Shown in pieces: positions 1 to 7,554 of a stretch of DNA of 11,786 bases. How positions within the stretch are numbered: the first letter of the stretch is position 1; each line of letters opens with the position of its first letter. A program made the position numbers and the translations under genes. This DNA comes from JACPSX01 sp035288405 [NCBI: bacterium]. GTDB taxonomy: Bacteria; JACPSX01. The notes beneath the pieces were generated by a model that was given only the letters and a program-made list of their open reading frames with translations, did not search any database and had not been told where the DNA came from. The DNA lies in assembly GCA_035288405.1 (NCBI GenBank), contig DATEAK010000236.1, positions 1 to 11,786 on the forward strand. The letters run 5' to 3'.

Positions 1-585
1 GCGGCTCTGGTCCCGAAGGCGGAAATCGACGGCGAGATGGGCGATGCCCATATGGGGCTCCAGGCCCGCCTCATGTCTCAGGCGTTGCGCAAGCTCACGG
101 CCATTATCAGCAAATCCCGCACCAGTGTCGTTTTCGTGAACCAGATCCGGCAAAAAATCGGAGTCATGTTTGGGAACCCGGAGACCACCACTGGGGGGAA
201 CGCCCTCAAGTTCTATGCTTCCGTGCGCATGGATATCCGCCGCCTGGAATCCATTAAGGAAGGGGAAGAAGTCATCGGCAGCCGGACCCGGGTGAAAGTC
301 GTCAAGAACAAGGTGGCTCCTCCTTTCAAACAAGCGACTTTTGACATCATTTACGGTGAGGGAATCTCGCGCGAAGGGGATCTGGTTGATTTGGGAGTGG
401 ATCACGGGATCATCTCCAAGAGCGGGGCCTGGTACTCGTACCGGGAAGAGAGGATCGGACAGGGGAGAGAGAACGCCAAAAAATTCTTGCGGGAAAATCC
501 GGCTGTAGCCGCTGAGATTGAAAAGGAATTGCGGCAAAAGCTCGGAATGACCCGCGCTCTTGTGAGCGCGAGCGCAGAATCTTAG
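1..585 (+). CDS. recA: RecA recombinase, C-terminal part (5' end outside window)
   Basis: RecA forms filaments on single-stranded DNA, drives homologous strand exchange and triggers LexA cleavage in the SOS response. The reading frame is open from base 1, so the gene starts upstream; 194 residues are visible against about 350 for the family. The visible part opens just after the Walker B region ([20 protein letters not shown]). It continues through the conserved [18 protein letters not shown] stretch and the [15 protein letters not shown] segment of DNA-binding loop L2, into the C-terminal domain ([20 protein letters not shown], then SGAWYSY). The Walker A motif is outside the window. The stop is TAG at 583-585 and recX begins 8 bases later, the usual recA-recX arrangement. 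The last residues are Ala/Ser-rich rather than the very acidic tail of E. coli RecA. Identification is secure. Confidence 0.97.
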   Translation, partial: AALVPKAEIDGEMGDAHMGLQARLMSQALRKLTAIISKSRTSVVFVNQIRQKIGVMFGNPETTTGGNALKFYASVRMDIRRLESIKEGEEVIGSRTRVKVVKNKVAPPFKQATFDIIYGEGISREGDLVDLGVDHGIISKSGAWYSYREERIGQGRENAKKFLRENPAVAAEIEKELRQKLGMTRALVSASAES

Positions 586-593
586 GTGCCGTC

Positions 594-1061
594 GTGGAGG
601 AAGAGGGCGATTGGAAGGCGGCGCTGGAAACTGCGGTACGCTATCTGGCTCGTCGTTCTCGCAGCTGCTTCGAAGTCGAACAGCGTTTGCGCAAAGCCCG
701 CTTCGCACCATCTTTAATTCGCAGGATCAGAGCTTACCTCGAAGAGATTGGATATCTGGATGACGAGGCATTCGGGCGCCAGTGGGCGCTCGAATGCCTG
801 GAGAGAAAACCTATGGGAGCCCGGCTCCTGCGCCAGGAGCTGATCCGCCGGGGGCTGGGGAATGCGTTGGCGACAGCGATCGTGAGAGAAGCGGTGGATG
901 AGAATCGGGAACACGAGATGGCCCTCGAAGCCGCCCGTAAAAAGCTGAAAGCGGTCGGTGCAGGGTCTCCCGAAAAAGTCAGAGAGAGGCTCTATCGCTT
1001 CCTGGTCGGGCGCGGTTTTTCTTACGATCTGGCACAGCATGTGGTCGAGGAGGTCAAGTGA
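594..1061 (+). CDS. recX: RecX regulatory protein
   Basis: RecX binds RecA filaments and limits their extension and activity in the cytoplasm. The protein has 155 residues, normal for the family. It shows the expected helical-repeat layout: an N-terminal SRSCFEVEQRLRKARF repeat, the family hallmark GYLDDEAFGRQWA near residues 53-65, a KPMGARLLRQELIRRGL repeat, and a C-terminal RFLVGRGFSYDLAQHVVEE repeat. The start is GTG at 594, chosen because it is the first start in frame after the recA stop and has a modest AGGTG ribosome site at 584-588. The stop overlaps the start of the next gene (GTGA at 1058-1061), so translation of the two is probably coupled. Weak initiation from a GTG downstream of recA would fit a protein needed at lower level than RecA. 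Confidence 0.93.
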   Translation: MEEEGDWKAALETAVRYLARRSRSCFEVEQRLRKARFAPSLIRRIRAYLEEIGYLDDEAFGRQWALECLERKPMGARLLRQELIRRGLGNALATAIVREAVDENREHEMALEAARKKLKAVGAGSPEKVRERLYRFLVGRGFSYDLAQHVVEEVK

Positions 1062-1816
1062 CGGGGCTAATCCCTCTGCTGGGAGCCTTTGTCCTGGGAA
1101 CAGTCATCGGCAGCTTTGCCAACGTCTGTATCTTCCGCCTGCCCCGCAGGCAATCGCTCATCGCTCCTGCATCTCATTGCCCGCAATGCAATGCAGCGAT
1201 ACTGCCCTACCAGAATATCCCCATCCTGAGTTATCTGTTGCTGCGAGGGCGTTGTGCCCGCTGCCGGGAACCCATCAGCATCCGTTACCCGCTGGTTGAG
1301 CTGCTCACCGGAATCCTTTTTTTTCTTGTCTACCAGAGATTGGGGCCCACCTGGGAAGGGTTGGAGGCTGCGGTGTTGCTGAGTGCTCTGGTGGTCATCA
1401 GTTTCATCGATCTGGAACACAAGCTCGTTCCGGACGTGATTTCCCTGCCGGGAATCGTTGTGGGACTTTTGTTCGGGCTTCTGGCGCCGATGAACCAGGT
1501 TCTGGATTCCCTGTGGGGCGTTTTGTTGGGGGGGGGACTTTTCTATCTGATTGCTCTGGTAAGCCGCGGTGGAATGGGAGGCGGGGACATCAAGCTGATC
1601 GCCATGATCGGCGCCTTCATGGGATGGAAGTTGATCCTGGTGACGATTTTTGCCGCAGTTCTGCTGGGCTCCCTGGTCGCCGTCGCCCTCCTGATCTTAC
1701 GACTCAAGGGGCGTAAGGATATGATCCCGTTTGGGCCCTTTCTAGCCTTGGGTGCTTTCATCACACTGTTCTACGGGAAGGCGATCATCCTCTGGTATTT
1801 TTCTCTCTTGGGTTGA
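1058..1816 (+). CDS. pilD: Type IV prepilin peptidase / N-methyltransferase (A24 family)
   Basis: This is an inner-membrane aspartyl protease that removes the leader of type IV prepilins and type II secretion pseudopilins and, in full-length members, methylates the new N-terminus. The protein has 252 residues and is strongly hydrophobic with several membrane spans. It keeps the N-terminal GSFANV motif (18-23) and both zinc-type cysteine pairs of the cytoplasmic domain (C41/C44 and C66/C69), so it should be a bifunctional enzyme rather than a short peptidase-only form. The catalytic aspartates are D118 in FIDLEHKLVPD and D177 in GGMGGGD. The GTG start at 1058 overlaps the recX stop by 4 bases and lies behind a strong GAGGAGG ribosome site at 1047-1053. 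No pilus or secretion gene is visible here, so its substrates must be encoded elsewhere. The symbol assumes orthology with pilD. Confidence 0.94.
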   Translation: MTGLIPLLGAFVLGTVIGSFANVCIFRLPRRQSLIAPASHCPQCNAAILPYQNIPILSYLLLRGRCARCREPISIRYPLVELLTGILFFLVYQRLGPTWEGLEAAVLLSALVVISFIDLEHKLVPDVISLPGIVVGLLFGLLAPMNQVLDSLWGVLLGGGLFYLIALVSRGGMGGGDIKLIAMIGAFMGWKLILVTIFAAVLLGSLVAVALLILRLKGRKDMIPFGPFLALGAFITLFYGKAIILWYFSLLG

Positions 1817-1839
1817 AGAAATGGTGTTGCCCCTCAACA

Positions 1840-1866
1840 GCCGATCTGAAATCGGCAAAGGAGGAG
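1840..1866 (+). promoter_or_regulatory. Small hairpin next to a strong ribosome-binding site
   Basis: The perfect 6-base inverted repeat GCCGAT (1840-1845) / ATCGGC (1851-1856), with a 5-base loop, sits directly before the ribosome site AAAGGAGGAG (1857-1866). This site decides the start of the downstream binding-protein gene at 1869, because the longer open frame from 1752 lies inside the prepilin peptidase gene and has no such site. The hairpin could separate translation of the two genes or protect a processed 5' end; its role is inferred. Confidence 0.4.
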
Positions 1867-1868
1867 TC

Positions 1869-2843
1869 ATGGAAAGAGGAAAGCCGTTTCGATTCCCGAT
1901 GACCCTGGTCTGCCTGCTCACCTGGCTGGCAGTCATTGGGATCGCCGGTACTCCAGCTCTCGCTGCTTCGAAACTTTCCATCGTCTACTCGGGCAAGGTC
2001 ATTTCTCAATCTCCGGTATGGATCGCCATCGAGCAGGGGTTCTTCGAAAAACGGGGCTTGACGGTGCGACTCACTTACATCGGCGGGGCTCCTCCGGTGG
2101 TGGCCACACTCCTGGCCGGTGGAGCCGATGTGGCCCTCATCGGAGGTGTGGGGATTATCCGGGCCTATCTGGGAGGGGCCAAAAATCTGGTCTTTATCGG
2201 GGCGTTAAAAAACGTTCTTACCGGCAGCATCGTGGGAAAGCCTGAATTCCGGACACTGACCGATCTCAAAGGCAAAAAAATCGGAGTTGCCCGCATCGGG
2301 AGTAACCCTCATTTCCTGGCCGTGGAGATGCTCAAGCGTTTTCACATGGATCCCGGCCGGGATGTCAGCTTTATTCAAACCGGTGGGCAGTTGGAAAGCG
2401 TGGCGGCCATGACCTCGGGAGCTGTAGACGCGATTGCCGTTATTCCTCCTCAAGACACCCAGGTCATCCAAAAGGGCTTCAGGCTGATCGCCGACGGCAC
2501 GGCTCTCCGAATCCCCTACATCGCCACCGCGCAGGCCACGACCCGGGACACGATCGCCAAACGTCATGATGTTCTGCAGGGATTCGTGGATGCCATCCGG
2601 GAAGCGACGCAATTTCTCTACACGAACAGGGAAACGGCTATGGGGATCATTGCCAAGAACACCCAGATCCGTGACTTGAAGATACTGGAGCTTGCCTACA
2701 ACGCGGAGGTTCCTGTCCTCGAGCGGGACTTTCGCATCGATCTGCAGGGGATCGCGGCGGTTCTGAATGAGGCGAAGAGCGATTTTCCTCAGGCGGCCGC
2801 AGGCAAACCCGAGGATATGGTAGACACGCGCTTCTTGAAATGA
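1869..2843 (+). CDS. NMT1/SsuA-type periplasmic substrate-binding protein, secreted
   Basis: This is a periplasmic solute-binding protein of the ABC-transporter NMT1/THI5/SsuA-like group, 324 residues. The N-terminus is a clear Sec signal peptide: positive residues at 3-8, a hydrophobic stretch at about 11-28, and an ALA cleavage site near residue 32 (TPALA then ASK). No lipobox cysteine is present, so it should be soluble. The mature part starts with the typical strand LSIVYSGKVISQSPVWIA followed by the EQGFFEKRGL segment (55-64), and carries DLKGKKIGVARIGS (132-145) and IQTGG (169-173). The ligand is unknown; families of this type bind sulfonates, nitrate, pyrimidine precursors or aromatic acids. 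No permease or ATPase gene accompanies it. The downstream UbiD gene starts 17 bases after the stop, so the two are very likely cotranscribed. The start at 1869 is set by a strong ribosome site. Confidence 0.88.
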   Translation: MERGKPFRFPMTLVCLLTWLAVIGIAGTPALAASKLSIVYSGKVISQSPVWIAIEQGFFEKRGLTVRLTYIGGAPPVVATLLAGGADVALIGGVGIIRAYLGGAKNLVFIGALKNVLTGSIVGKPEFRTLTDLKGKKIGVARIGSNPHFLAVEMLKRFHMDPGRDVSFIQTGGQLESVAAMTSGAVDAIAVIPPQDTQVIQKGFRLIADGTALRIPYIATAQATTRDTIAKRHDVLQGFVDAIREATQFLYTNRETAMGIIAKNTQIRDLKILELAYNAEVPVLERDFRIDLQGIAAVLNEAKSDFPQAAAGKPEDMVDTRFLK

Positions 2844-2860
2844 TCAGGGAGGGAGTGCTC

Positions 2861-4306
2861 ATGGAAAGTCTGGCTGATTTTCTCCAGCATCTACAGAGAG
2901 AGCACCCTGGGGAAATTTTAGAAATCGAGCGGCCCATCTCCCCGGAGAGTTTCCAGGTCACGGCACTCCTGAGCCATCTGGAAGCGCGAGGTCAGTTTCC
3001 CCTGGTTCTGTTCCGATCTCCTCACTGCCTGCAAGGGGGAATCTCCTCTTTCCCTCTTGTGACCAACGTCTTTGCAACCCGGGAGAAATGTGCGATTGCC
3101 ATGGGATTGGAGCCCGGGAGCGCGGGGCTGCCATTGAGCCTCGACTTTGCCGGTCGGATCAATCGGCGTCTTTCTCCCGCCAGGCTTGCCCGGGGAGATG
3201 CACCTGTTCATGAAGTCGTCCGGGTTGGCGATGATGCGGACCTGCGGGCGTTGCCTCTGGTTCGGCATCACGAGATGGATCCCGCTCCGTACCTGGACAT
3301 GGTGACGGTCTTCCGGGATCCGGATCACCCCTTTTACAACACGGCTTTTCAGAGAACCATGTACAAAGGGCCCCGCAGGCTGGGGCTCTACCTGGCTCCT
3401 CGCCACAGCTGGCAGTTATGCAAGAGTTATCATGCAAGGCGGGAACCTGCTCCAGTGGCCATTGTCGTGAGCCACCATCCTCTCTTCTTTCTCGGCTGCC
3501 TGAACGTGCAACCCTTTGGGGTCGATGATTACGAGGTAGTTGGCGGGTTGTCAGGATCTCCGCTGAGGATTACTCCATCCGAGACCTGGGGGGAGGACTT
3601 TTGGGTTCCCGCGGATGCGGATCTGATCATCGAGGGAGAGGTCCCTCCCGGAGTCCGCGAGGTGGAGGCGCCTTTTGGAGAGTGGACCGGTTATTATGGG
3701 CCTCAGAGGCTTTCCGCCGTCGTCGAAGTCACGGCGATCACGCACCGGTGCCGGGCGTTCTTCCAGGATATTTTCGTCTCCCACCGGGAGAACTGGATCC
3801 TGGGAGGAATTCCTAAAGAGGGAGATGTTTTTAACGCAATTCGAGGGGTCGTGCCGTCCGTGCGCGCCGTTCACTTTGCCTTCTCGGGAAACTGCCGCTT
3901 GAACTGCTACGTCTCCATTGAGAAACAAGCCGAGGGGCAGGCCCGTCAGGCGGCCCTCATGGCACTGGCCAGCTGCGACTTCATCAAAGACGTCATCGTT
4001 GTAGACGAAGACATCGATCCCTTTAATGAGCAGGAGGTGCTGTGGGCAGTGGCAACTCGCTGCCAGCCCCATGAGGCTGTAGATATTATCCGCGATGCGA
4101 AGGGCAGTCCGCTGGACCCCTCCGTATCGAGTGAGACGTCCACATCGAAGATGATCATCGACGCCACGATGCCGAAGAGGCGCCCTTTTGCAGCTCGCAC
4201 CCGGGTCCCGGTCGAGGCTTTGAAGAGCACCCGGATCGAGGACTTTGTGGCGGAGGAGGTTCTGAAGGGGATCCCCAGCCACTGGGACTCCCGCCGCAGT
4301 CAGTAG
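2861..4306 (+). CDS. UbiD-family prenylated-FMN-dependent decarboxylase
   Basis: UbiD-family enzymes use prenylated FMN, made by UbiX, and a divalent metal to decarboxylate, or sometimes carboxylate, aromatic and alpha,beta-unsaturated acids. The protein has 481 residues, within the family range. Recognisable elements are N160 and R165 in NTAFQRTM (cofactor/metal and catalytic Arg), H182, the EAPFGE motif with E269 and E274 followed by WTGYYG, and the C-terminal KMIIDATMPKR block. By alignment from memory with fungal Fdc1 these match N168, R173, H191, E277 and E282. The third metal ligand (E233 in Fdc1) seems to be D223. Met at 2861 was preferred over 2840 because GGAGG (2848-2852) lies 8 bases upstream; a 2840 start would overlap the previous stop. 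The link to the secreted binding protein suggests catabolism of an imported acid rather than ubiquinone synthesis. The substrate cannot be predicted. Confidence 0.9.
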   Translation: MESLADFLQHLQREHPGEILEIERPISPESFQVTALLSHLEARGQFPLVLFRSPHCLQGGISSFPLVTNVFATREKCAIAMGLEPGSAGLPLSLDFAGRINRRLSPARLARGDAPVHEVVRVGDDADLRALPLVRHHEMDPAPYLDMVTVFRDPDHPFYNTAFQRTMYKGPRRLGLYLAPRHSWQLCKSYHARREPAPVAIVVSHHPLFFLGCLNVQPFGVDDYEVVGGLSGSPLRITPSETWGEDFWVPADADLIIEGEVPPGVREVEAPFGEWTGYYGPQRLSAVVEVTAITHRCRAFFQDIFVSHRENWILGGIPKEGDVFNAIRGVVPSVRAVHFAFSGNCRLNCYVSIEKQAEGQARQAALMALASCDFIKDVIVVDEDIDPFNEQEVLWAVATRCQPHEAVDIIRDAKGSPLDPSVSSETSTSKMIIDATMPKRRPFAARTRVPVEALKSTRIEDFVAEEVLKGIPSHWDSRRSQ

Positions 4307-4334
4307 TCCTCGGTTCTCCGCCGGCGGCCTGAAT

Positions 4335-4438
4335 AGCCGTCAGCAATCAGCGATCAGCTTTCAGCTTCTGAGACCGGAGGTTCTTAATTCTCCCCCAAAT
4401 TTCAGGCTGAGTGCTGACCGCTGAACGCTTTCCAGCTT
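4335..4438. repeat. Inverted array of 7-base TCAGCNN repeats
   Basis: The left arm (4335-4367) contains four TCAGC units at 7-base spacing: TCAGCAA, TCAGCGA, TCAGCTT, TCAGCTT. The right arm (4405-4438) contains the complement, GCTGAGT, GCTGACC, GCTGAAC, followed by a decayed GCTTTCC unit. The arms can pair as three 5-base helices separated by 2-base mismatches, around a loop of roughly 40 bases. It lies between the UbiD gene and glgA and encodes no protein. It resembles short intergenic palindromic repeats that are scattered through many genomes; it could also act as a weak transcription barrier. Confidence 0.6.
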
Positions 4439-4641
4439 AAGAACGCCGCACGCCGTTTTCCCCCTTGCCTGAGGTGGTGCAGGGGGTAGAATTCCCGGGT
4501 GAGATGAGATTTAGGTCAAGCAGATCGATAAAACGCCCGATCTCGAAGCAGAAAGCAGATCCGGGCAGACCGGCCCCTTCATTCATCCTACGGAGAGCAG
4601 CCCGCAGGCGTTATTAAAGTAGAGTCATAAGGAGGCGAGTC
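4439..4641 (+). promoter_or_regulatory. glgA upstream region with candidate sigma70 promoter
   Basis: This is the rest of the 335-base gap between the UbiD gene and glgA. The best promoter candidate is TTGCCT (4465-4470), a 16-base spacer, and TAGAAT (4487-4492), with 4 of 6 and 5 of 6 matches to consensus. Transcription from it would give a leader of about 140 bases. Inside that leader lies the inverted repeat AGATCG (4522-4527) / CGATCT (4538-4543) with a 10-base loop, and AGCAGATC occurs twice (about 4519 and 4553). A strong ribosome site AAGGAGG at about 4629-4635 precedes the glgA ATG. I recognise no known riboswitch here. The promoter is a by-eye match. Confidence 0.4.
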
Positions 4642-6090
4642 ATGAACATAGTAGAAGTTTCCCCGGAAGCTGTTCCTTTCGCGAAGACCGGTGGTCTTGC
4701 GGATGTCGTGGGCAGCCTCCCCCTGGCTCTGGAGAAACAAGGTGCTCAGGTCCGTCTCGTCCTCCCTGCGTATTCCGTGATTCCCTACGATCGCTTGTCG
4801 GTGCAGGATACCGGTATCCGCTTTTCGGTTCCCGTCAGTAATCGACAGGAGCCGGCGGAGGTATTGCAGGCACGGGTCGGCAAAGCGGGTGAAGTCTTTT
4901 TCATCAAAGCAGACCGTTACTTTCGGCGGGAGTATCTCTACTCAACTCCCGAAGGGGATTATGCGGACAATGCAGAGCGCTTTGTCTTTTTCTCCCGCGC
5001 GGTTTTGGAACTCCTACGCCGGATCGGCGCCCCCGACATCCTGCATTGTCATGACTGGCAAACGGCCCTGGTGCCCGTGTTCCTGAAAACACAGCCTTCT
5101 TCTTATTCCGAGCTTGCTTCCGTGCGGACCCTGATGACGATTCATAACTTGGGCTATCAGGGTGTCTTTTGGCACCTGGACTGGCATCTCCTGAACTTGC
5201 CTTGGGAATACTTCAATGCGAGGCACTTGGAATTTTATGAGAAGATCAACTTCCTGAAAGGGGGAATGGTTTTTGCCGACGCCATTTCCACAGTGAGCAA
5301 GAAGTACGCGGAGGAAATCCGCACGGCCGAGCAAGGCTTCGGTCTGGAAGGAGTTCTCCAGGATCGCTCTTCTTCCCTTTACGGGATTCTCAATGGAGTG
5401 GACGATTCGGATTGGAATCCCGAAACGGATTCTTTCATCGCCCGCCACTATTCCAAGAGTGACATCAGCGGGAAAAAAGAATGCAAACGAGATCTGCAGC
5501 AAATCTGCGGATTTTCCCAAGCGGCGGACGTTCCCCTTCTCGGAGTGATCTCCCGTCTGGCGGATCAGAAGGGGTTTGATCTTCTGGCTCCCATCATGGA
5601 AGATCTCATGGGGCTCGGCGTCCAGTTTGTTCTTCTGGGAACCGGAGAGAAGAAATATCATGACTTGTTTGAGCAGCTCCAGAAGCGTCACTCCCGTGGA
5701 GTCCGGGTGTTCCTGAAATTCGACAACTCCTTGGCCCACAAGATTGAGGCGGGTGCGGATCTCTTCCTCATGCCCTCGCGCTATGAACCCTGCGGATTAA
5801 ACCAGATGTACAGCCTGAAATACGGTACAGTCCCCGTGGTTCGCGCCACGGGGGGGCTTGATGACACGGTACAAGAGCTGGATTCCAAGGGAGCCGGCAA
5901 CGGATTTCGCTTTTCAGAATATTCTGCGCAGGAGTTCCTGGCCACCATTCGGCGGGCACTGGATGCGTACCGACGTCCCGATGTATGGGGCCGGCTGGTT
6001 GCCAACGGGATGAGTGCGGATCATTCCTGGGAACGCTCCGCAAAGGAATACTTGGATCTGTTTCGGAGATTGCGGGAAAGGTCGGGATAA
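4642..6090 (+). CDS. glgA: Glycogen (starch) synthase, ADP-glucose type
   Basis: GlgA transfers glucose from ADP-glucose onto the non-reducing end of a growing alpha-1,4-glucan. The protein has 482 residues, close to the 477 of E. coli GlgA, and is a GT5-family GT-B fold enzyme. The nucleotide-sugar motif KTGGLADVVGSLP begins at K15, the same position as in E. coli. Further marks are HCHDWQTALVPVF, the TIHNLGYQG segment, ISRLADQKGFDLL at the start of the C-terminal domain, and PSRYEPCGLNQMYSLKYG with the conserved E, C and G of the active site, followed by ATGGLDDTV. ATG at 4642 has a strong ribosome site. Its stop TAA shares a base with the pyk start, so the genes form an operon. No branching enzyme or ADP-glucose pyrophosphorylase gene is visible here. 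Confidence 0.96.
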   Translation: MNIVEVSPEAVPFAKTGGLADVVGSLPLALEKQGAQVRLVLPAYSVIPYDRLSVQDTGIRFSVPVSNRQEPAEVLQARVGKAGEVFFIKADRYFRREYLYSTPEGDYADNAERFVFFSRAVLELLRRIGAPDILHCHDWQTALVPVFLKTQPSSYSELASVRTLMTIHNLGYQGVFWHLDWHLLNLPWEYFNARHLEFYEKINFLKGGMVFADAISTVSKKYAEEIRTAEQGFGLEGVLQDRSSSLYGILNGVDDSDWNPETDSFIARHYSKSDISGKKECKRDLQQICGFSQAADVPLLGVISRLADQKGFDLLAPIMEDLMGLGVQFVLLGTGEKKYHDLFEQLQKRHSRGVRVFLKFDNSLAHKIEAGADLFLMPSRYEPCGLNQMYSLKYGTVPVVRATGGLDDTVQELDSKGAGNGFRFSEYSAQEFLATIRRALDAYRRPDVWGRLVANGMSADHSWERSAKEYLDLFRRLRERSG

Positions 6091-7496
6091 TGCGCAGAAC
6101 CAAGATCGTCGCCACCATCGGGCCTGCTTGCGAGTCTACCGAAAAAGTTCGACAGATGCTGCAGGCCGGAGTGGATGTAGTCCGGCTCAACTTTTCCCAT
6201 GGCGATCACTCGGCGCACGAGCGCAGCCTGCGGACCGTACGGCAAGTTGCAGAAGAACTGGGGATGACCGTGGGGGTTCTGCAGGACCTATCGGGGCCCA
6301 AGATCCGGATTGGTCCGCTGCAAGGAGAGACCGTCTACCTGCGCAGGGGGGCTCGCTTTGTGCTGACGACGAACCCCATTCTCGGCAATGATCGTGAGGT
6401 CTCGGTGTCCTACAAAGGCTTGCCAGGAGACGTGAAGCCCGGAGACACGCTTTTGCTGGCCGATGGGGCGTTGAGCCTTCAGGTGGATGAGATACGCTCC
6501 CAGGAGATCGTCTGCAGGGTGACCGCCGGTGGTGATCTCAGCTCACACCAGGGGGTTAATTTTCCCGGAGGAGTCTTGCATACGGAGGGCTTTACAGAGA
6601 AAGACCGGGAGGATCTGGACTGCGGGATGGCTCTGGGAGTGGATTGGGTTGCTCTTTCTTTCGTCCGGGAGGCCCGGGATGTGGCACGGGTCAAAGATCT
6701 CCTGCATGCCCGAGGGGCGGAGATCCCGGTAATCGCCAAGATCGAAAAGCACGAGGCACTTCTCTGCCTGGACGAGATCCTCGACGCGTCCGATGGGGCC
6801 ATGGTGGCCCGGGGAGATCTCGGTGTGGAAATTCCCTTGGAGCAAGTCCCCTGGGTTCAAAAGCAGATCATCGAGAAGTGCAGGGAGCGGAGCAAGCCGG
6901 TTATCACAGCCACCCATATGTTGCGAAGTATGGTGAGCCAGCCCAGGCCCACAAGAGCGGAAGCGGGAGATGTGACGACGGCTGTGCTGGACGGCACGGA
7001 TGCGGTCATGCTTTCCGAGGAAACCGCTGTGGGCAATTACCCGGTTGAGTCGGTAGCGGTCATGGCTCGAATTGCCGAAATGGCGGACAGCCACAGGAAC
7101 CGGGAAGGGATCTTCCAGGAGCGCAAGTGCAGAGGTTCGATTCCGGACGCGATCAGCCATGCAGCTTGCGTGCTGGCCCAGGAGCTGCAAGTCAAGGCGA
7201 TCTTGACACCCACCTCCTCAGGCAGTACCTCTCGCCGGATTTCTTCCTTTCGACCCGCCCAGCCCATTCTTGCCATGAGTCAGGACAGCCGGGTTTTACG
7301 CCGACTGGCTCTTTCCTGGGGAGTAACCCCGGTGGCGATTCCCCAGGAAGCGAGCGTTGAAGAATTGATTTCGACGGCGGTCTCGGTGGCCTGCTCCCGG
7401 AAGTTCGTGCAGAAGGGGGAAAAGATTGTCGTCACTTCCGGTGTCCCCCTGGGGGTTCCGGGGACGACGAACATGATCGAGGTCCTGGAGGCGTAA
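6090..7496 (+). CDS. pyk: Pyruvate kinase
   Basis: Pyruvate kinase turns phosphoenolpyruvate and ADP into pyruvate and ATP. The protein has 468 residues, a normal bacterial length. It starts with RRTKIVATIGPAC, has the R32/N34/S36 active-site set in RLNFSHGD, the PIVAKIEK-like signature as PVIAKIEK (K217, E219), MVARGDLGVEIP, and DGTDAVMLSEETAVGNYPVE, then a C-terminal allosteric domain. The DLSGPKIRI segment (66-74) has Lys71 where muscle enzyme has Glu117, with Leu, Ser and Ile at neighbouring positions; this pattern is reported for potassium-independent pyruvate kinases. The near-invariant ATQMLESM reads ATHMLRSM (274-281), which is unusual. ATG at 6090 overlaps the glgA TAA by one base, with GGAAAGG upstream. 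The longer open frame from 5985 lies within glgA and is not used. No convincing terminator follows. Confidence 0.95.
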   Translation: MRRTKIVATIGPACESTEKVRQMLQAGVDVVRLNFSHGDHSAHERSLRTVRQVAEELGMTVGVLQDLSGPKIRIGPLQGETVYLRRGARFVLTTNPILGNDREVSVSYKGLPGDVKPGDTLLLADGALSLQVDEIRSQEIVCRVTAGGDLSSHQGVNFPGGVLHTEGFTEKDREDLDCGMALGVDWVALSFVREARDVARVKDLLHARGAEIPVIAKIEKHEALLCLDEILDASDGAMVARGDLGVEIPLEQVPWVQKQIIEKCRERSKPVITATHMLRSMVSQPRPTRAEAGDVTTAVLDGTDAVMLSEETAVGNYPVESVAVMARIAEMADSHRNREGIFQERKCRGSIPDAISHAACVLAQELQVKAILTPTSSGSTSRRISSFRPAQPILAMSQDSRVLRRLALSWGVTPVAIPQEASVEELISTAVSVACSRKFVQKGEKIVVTSGVPLGVPGTTNMIEVLEA

Positions 7497-7554
7497 CACC
7501 AGCCGAACGAACCTTAGGTCACGCGAAAGGGACCGCTCCGAAGAGTCTTGGGCT

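Noticed and set aside
2840-2860. ATG at 2840 as UbiD start, overlapping the binding-protein stop (ATGA)
   Set aside because: No ribosome site at a suitable distance before it; GGAGG at 2848-2852 points to the ATG at 2861, where homologous sequence seems to begin.
3551-4282. Long minus-strand open frame (243 codons) inside the UbiD gene
   Set aside because: Antisense shadow of a clearly conserved gene; its translation shows no family features.
4510-4531. Sigma28-like -10 element (ATCGATAA) upstream of glgA
   Set aside because: No matching -35 element at the correct distance; the sigma70-like pair at 4465-4492 is better.
5014-5739. Long minus-strand open frame (241 codons) inside glgA
   Set aside because: Antisense shadow; glgA on the plus strand has full motif support.
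7497-7554. Terminator between convergent pyk and the second binding-protein gene
   Set aside because: Only a 4-base CTTG/CAAG stem was found, with no T-run; too weak to call.
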